From Cannabis sativa (taxonomy: Eukaryota > Streptophyta > Magnoliopsida > Rosales > Cannabaceae), in contig NC_083604.1 in assembly GCF_029168945.1 (NCBI RefSeq), forward strand, positions 45,379,686 through 45,443,685: 64,000 bases of DNA, given 5' to 3'. Below the pieces are notes generated by a model. That model saw only the letters and a program-made list of their open reading frames with translations, had not been told where the DNA came from and ran no database searches. Made by a program: the position numbers and the translations under genes. Below are positions 59,382-64,000 of this stretch, piece after piece. Positions within the stretch are counted from its first letter, which is position 1. Every line of letters begins with the position of its first letter.

Positions 59382-60478
59382 CGGCCCACGCGAATATCAG
59401 CAACCATACCCGTCACGTAGAGAGGTCGATTATGTAAGGCAGCTCCCAACTGACAATCTTTATCATCAAAAGTGATGCATGCCATACAAGAGGTATGCGT
59501 CTCAAGTGATGTAGGTTCCACTAGCTCTATTTTCTCTGTATAAAATCCAGGACTTGTCAATGCGACAACAAGTGCATTTCTATGCTCAGGAGACATTTGC
59601 AATGCATCATAAACGCTTAAAAGAGCAGGGATGCGCTTTAGATGAGCCAATATATCATATTTTGGTCGCATCATTTCATCTTCACCAGTGCTTTTACAGC
59701 TTCGATTGTCATTGGCGGGTTCTTGGTTGGCCGAAGATGAAGGCTTTTGAATGTCTTGTTTAGCTTTTTCAGGCTCTTTTGCTTCTTTTTCCTTCTTTGC
59801 AAAAATTTTCTGCCGCATATCTTGCAAGGTAATTTCATCTACCTCTTTTTCACTTTCAGGTGAGGTAGATTCAGGATCTTCTTTTGTTAACAAAGTCATG
59901 CAGCAATCCGACACACTGTCATTACAACCAGCTGCCTTATCCCGTAACTCTTTCGGTAAAAACTCCTCTAGAGTTACTAGATTTCGTTTTGGTTGTTCGA
60001 ATTCGTTTCTTTTGGAAACGACCTTTTGCTTTCCGAACATTTTCTTATTCTTTTGATCCTATATATCTGGTCTACTCCGAAATTTGACTCTGGAGTTTCC
60101 AGATGGATTTCGAGGTGGAATTTTTGCAGGTTTTTTCTGAGTAAATGTTTGCCATGTACCTTCCAAATCCTCTTCACAATCATACCAGTCCTCCCAAATT
60201 TCTAGATTAGGCTCTGTCATGAGCTCATACAATGTAGGAATATTTGAGTTTCCTGGCCTTGGCATGTCTGAGTGGGCTTAGACTATTGTAACTTCCTTGT
60301 CGACTTCAAATGCCATAGAAATTATGTCCCTTTGTGTGGGATCATTTGGTATTTGTTCATTCTCAGTTAAGGAGGTTGTATTTGTTGTCGCTTTCCCAAG
60401 AGAACAGTCAATCTCAATCTCTTTTCTTTTGATCATGCCTTCGATAATGTTTTTAAGGATGTAGCAATCCGACAGTGG
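59382..60478 (-). pseudogene. Gypsy gag-protease fragment (minus strand)
   Basis: Minus-strand frame from SDCYILKNIIEGMI (60470) through NIPTLYELMTEP, a TAG near 60059, LEEFLPKELRD, then ILAHLKRIPALLSVYDALQMS and ITFDDKDCQLGAALHNRPLYVTG. The last motif stands just before the protease active site in gypsy polyproteins. Similarity ends at about 59385, before the D-S/T-G triad, where the plus-strand LTR begins. The frame runs on into LTR sequence, so the end of the open frame (to 59345) is not element protein. A TAA-type stop near 60283 is another lesion. On the right a Copia LTR breaks it at 60481. Confidence 0.8.
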
Positions 60479-60480
60479 GT

Positions 60481-60937
60481 TGTTAGAATACTGTAAACTC
60501 TGAATATAGCCCTAATTAATTCAAGAGAATCAAACAATAAGATTAAGGAATAGCGGAAGCGTACCGGAGTCCATAGAATCGACCTTTAAATGATCTTTAA
60601 TTGGTATGATCTTCCAATTTGCATCAAATCTTTTTCTGAAACTTTTGCTCTTGGTGATGGGGATACAAGAGTGAAAAGATACGATCTGATGCAAATGGGG
60701 ACCATTACCTGTTATATTACCAACAGACAAAATTGTTGGCAATATTTTTGACTATTTCTATTTGGCCCCTCATCAAAATAGAAATTGTCCTTATGGTATC
60801 CACATATTAAAATCATGACAATCATGCCCTTAAGTCACAATTTTATTCCAAAATAGACCACATAAATTTGACTTATTTATTTGATGACCCAACACACATT
60901 TTATATATACAATTGTGACCCCAATAAATTTCTAACA
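60481..60937 (-). repeat. Element G 3' LTR
   Basis: 457 bp, on the minus strand from TGTTAGAAATTT (60937) to CAGTATTCTAACA (60481). It is short compared with the other Copia LTRs here. Confidence 0.82.
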
Positions 60938-60950
60938 ATCTCCCACTGGG
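60938..60950 (-). promoter_or_regulatory. Element G polypurine tract
   Basis: On the minus strand CCCAGTGGGAGAT, directly before the LTR. The interval 60951-61347 to the end of pol is noncoding. Confidence 0.8.
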
Positions 60951-61347
60951 TCACATATGTATACATATAAATGTGTTAACCTTATTGAGCTCATAACTTT
61001 GTCATCATAACCGTAGGCATGTGCAATCTCGTCCATTAACTATATCAACATAGGATCAAAGCGATTTTCGTTGTATCAATCACAACTAAACCCATCAATG
61101 GTCACATACATCAACATAGCCAAATGACATAGATCAATCATGATAATGTGGTAGAAAATTACATGCATGGTGATCTATTCATGTCAATTTTCAATTGGTC
61201 CTACTTTACTTTATGGAGATCAAAACTTTAGCTTAAATGTACAAAGTGAAATAAACTGAATAACATAATTTCTGATAAGAAAAATATCCAAAATACACAT
61301 GTTTCATGAAACAAATAAAACACACTAAAGACAAACTCCCACTGAAT

Positions 61348-64000
61348 CTAGATATCCTCATAATATAAAACACCCATACGAGCAGTGTGCTCATGAAAGA
61401 CCTTGGGTGGCAAACCCTTAGTAAGGGGGTCTACAATCATGGAGTTTGTACCTAAGTGTTCTATACAAATCTGTCCACTTTGTACCCTTTCTTTTACAAC
61501 AAGGAACTTGATGTCAATGTGTTTTGACTTCGTCGAGCTCCTATTGTTGTTGGAATACAGCTGACTTATTGTCACAATACAACTTAATTGGTCTTTCAAT
61601 TCTATCCACAATGCGCAGCCCAGTGACAAAGTTTCTCAGCCATATACCATGGTTGGATGCCTCATAACATGCAACAAATTCTGCTGCCATGGTGGATGAA
61701 GCTATGAGTGTTTGTTTTGCACTCCTCCATGATATAGCTCCACCACCTAACAGATATATGTAGCCCGAAGTAGATCTCCTACTATCTTGGCATCCCGCAA
61801 AGTCGGAGTCAAAATATCCAATGATCTCAAAGTGATCTGACCTCCTATATGTGAGCATGTACTCTCTTGTTCTCTTCAAATATCTCATAACCTTTTTGGC
61901 TGCTTTCCAGTGATCAATTCCTGGATTGCTTAAGTATCTGCCTAACACTCCAACAATGTACGCTATATCCGGACGCGTACAAACTTGAGCATACATTAGA
62001 CTCCCAACAGCCGAAGCGTAGGGAATCTTTTGCATTTCTTGAATTTCAAGGCTTCCTTTAGGCTTTGTTTAAGACAAAATTTGTCTCCTTTAATGACAGG
62101 GGTATCACCTGGTCTACAATCTTGCATGTCAAACCGTTTGAGTACTTTATCGATATAGCTCTTTTGTGATAATCCAAGAATACCCCGAGAACGGTCTCGA
62201 TGTATTTGAATTCCTAAAACAAAAGAGGCATCACCAAGATCTTTCATCTCAAAATGCTTCGATAGAAATCTCTTGGTTTCGTGCAATAAGCCTATATCAT
62301 TAGTGGCAAGCAATATGTCATCGACATATAGAACCAGAAATATACACTTACTCCCACTAAACTTATGATACACACAATCATCAACAACATTCATCTCAAA
62401 ACCAAATAAGAGAACCACTTGATGAAATTTGTGGTACCATTGACGGGAAGCTTGCTTGAGTCCATAGATAGATTTTTTTAATTTGCAAACCATTTTCTTT
62501 GGGTCACCTACCACAAAGTTTTCTGGTTGCTCCATATAAATTGTCTCATCAATGTCTCCATTGAGAAACACTGTTTTAACATCCATCTGATGTAACTCAA
62601 GATCAAAGTGAGCAACAAGTGCCATTATTATTCTAAAAGAGTCTTTCGATGAAACCGGAGAGAAAGTCTCTTTATAATCAATGCCTTCTTTCTGAGTATA
62701 GCCTTTTGCTACAAGACGTGCCTTAAACCTCACCACATTACCATTTTCATCCCTCTTGGTTTTAAATATCCATTTACAACCAATTGGTTTTACACCTTCT
62801 GGTAATGGGACAACTTCCCAAACTTTATTGTCTTGCATAGACTTATTCTCTTCATTCATGGCATCATTCCACTTTTGAGAGTTAGAACTTTTCATGGCTT
62901 GATGAAAGTTGATTGGATCATCTTCCATCATTCCAATATCATCCTCATGTTCTTGAAGATACACTATGTATTCATCTGGATTAATAGCATTTCTTCTTTC
63001 TGTAGTGGATCATCGCAAAGGCACTTGTTCTTGAGGTTGTTGAGTTTGTACCTCTAGGGTTTGATTGACTATGTTCGGTTGCTCTTGATCTAAAACTTGA
63101 TCAATATTAGGAATGGAATCCTGAATATTGTCAAAAGCAACTATTGGAATAGGAATCAACTCATCTTCAAGAGAAGTGGTTGATTCTAAATCCTCCTCAA
63201 AAACAAAGTCTTTAACCGTATTTCTCCCCCCAAACTCAATATCCTCAAAAAACTTTGCAGTTCCCGTTTCAAATATATTCTTTACTTTGGGATCATAAAA
63301 CTTGAAACCCCTAGATCGTTCAGAATATCCAATAAAGTAGCTGCTCACAGTTTTGGGTTCCATCTTCTTTTCATTTGGCCTATAAGCCCTAGCCTCAGCT
63401 GGACATCCCCAAACATGAAAGTGCTTAAGACTAGGCTTTCGCCCTGTCCAAAGCTCATAAGGTGTTTTTGCAGCTGCTTTAGTTGGTACCCTATTCAAAA
63501 TGTAGGCTGCTGTCTTAAGTGCCTCTCCCCAGAGTGATTCTGGTAAGGTTGAATGATTGATCATACTCCTTACCATATCTTTAAGAGTACGGTTTCGTCT
63601 TTCAGCAACACCATTCATGCTAGGATATCCTGGCATAGTGTATTGTGGGACAATTCCACACTCCTCTAGATATCTGGCAAAAGGTCCTGGACATTGTTCA
63701 CCTGATCCGTCATATCTGCCATAGTACTCACCACCACGGTCAGACTTGACTTGCTTTATTCTTTTGCTAAGTTGATTCTCAACTTCAACCTTAAAAGATT
63801 TGAACACCTCCAAGACTTGAGACTTTTCATGAAGTAGAAATAGGTACGCATATCTTGAGTAATCATCTATGAATGATACAAAATATCGTTGACCATTCTA
63901 AGAAGGTGTAGGAAATGGCCCACAAATATCCACATGTATCAATTCTAAGACATCTATAGCTCTTTTCGCACCCAATTTCTTAGTTTTGGTCTGTTTGCCT
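61348..64000 (-). pseudogene. Element G pol: integrase, reverse transcriptase, RNase H (broken, 5' partial)
   Basis: From the window edge inward: integrase core with Asp (HVDICGPFP, about 63940), Asp (KSDRGGEY, about 63740) and Glu (AERRNRTL, about 63605); reverse transcriptase from about 62880 (WEVVPLPEGVKPIGCKW, HQMDVKTVFLNGDI, LYVDDILLA near 62310); RNase H (YFDSDFAGCQDS, AAEFVACYEA, CDNKSA); and a C-terminal tail ending at 61348. Lesions are TAG at 63898-63900 (a conserved Trp codon by context), TGA at 63010-63012 (Arg by context), a frameshift near 62035 and another near 61550. The intact stretches are long, so decay is moderate. GAG and protease lie outside. Confidence 0.9.

Larger units (their letters stand above)
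60481..64000 (-). mobile_element. Element G: Copia retrotransposon, 3' part (runs off the window)
   Basis: A reverse-orientation Copia element. The 3' LTR (60481-60937), polypurine tract and pol are inside; its 5' end lies beyond 64000. It sits in the gypsy fragment at TGGGT (60476-60480), whose partner should be outside. The pol sequence is typical of a Copia branch distinct from element B (YVDD with LVLYVDDILLA, ADPLTKGLPPKVFHEH). Several lesions make it inactive. Confidence 0.88.

Overview
The window is nuclear DNA of a flowering plant, probably a eudicot. It is AT-rich, its host genes are intron-bearing or plant-type (ATG13, a GRAS regulator, a UPF0235/DUF167 protein), and most of it is plant Ty1-copia, Ty3-gypsy and L1-type retroelements with tRNA-iMet primer sites. 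No organelle, bacterial, CRISPR, rRNA or tRNA gene signal was seen. The species cannot be fixed from the sequence alone.

Layout. (1) 58-26850 is one three-level transposon nest. A full-length L1-type LINE, flanked by a 17-bp target duplication, was split in ORF1 by Copia-type element A (1343-22481, duplication AGAAG). A was then hit twice: in its 5' LTR by Copia element B on the minus strand (2043-12270, duplication TTAAT), and in its gag by a solo LTR of its own family (16662-18553, duplication AATGT). B is SIRE-like and nearly intact. It carries an accessory ORF between RNase H and the 3' LTR. A keeps only gag and lacks pol. (2) 26851-32602 holds a three-exon ATG13 gene between AT-rich spacers. 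(3) 32603-41637 is a second LTR cluster. Its core is element C (minus), a coding-free relative of A that shares A's leader and 3' noncoding blocks. (4) 41638-49760 is the most gene-like part: a minisatellite, a MULE-type MITE, an intronless NSP2-like GRAS gene, a small secreted proline-rich protein ORF and a three-exon UPF0235 gene. (5) 49830-51542 holds a LINE 3' fragment, an AAT microsatellite and a chimeric ORF that joins a phospholipase D piece to a WD40 piece. (6) 52000-60480 is a patchwork of gypsy LTRs, gag fragments, minisatellites and a solo LTR. (7) 60481-64000 is the 3' end of another Copia element (minus), running off the window with a broken pol.

The four host genes look unrelated in pathway: autophagy initiation, transcriptional regulation, cell-wall type secreted protein, conserved housekeeping protein. 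The biologically coherent system is the A/C retroelement family. One copy has gag only and one has no ORF, but both keep an ordered set of noncoding blocks: primer site, long leader with twin boxes, and repeated purine-rich boxes before the polypurine tract. This is what a parasite family mobilised in trans would be expected to keep.
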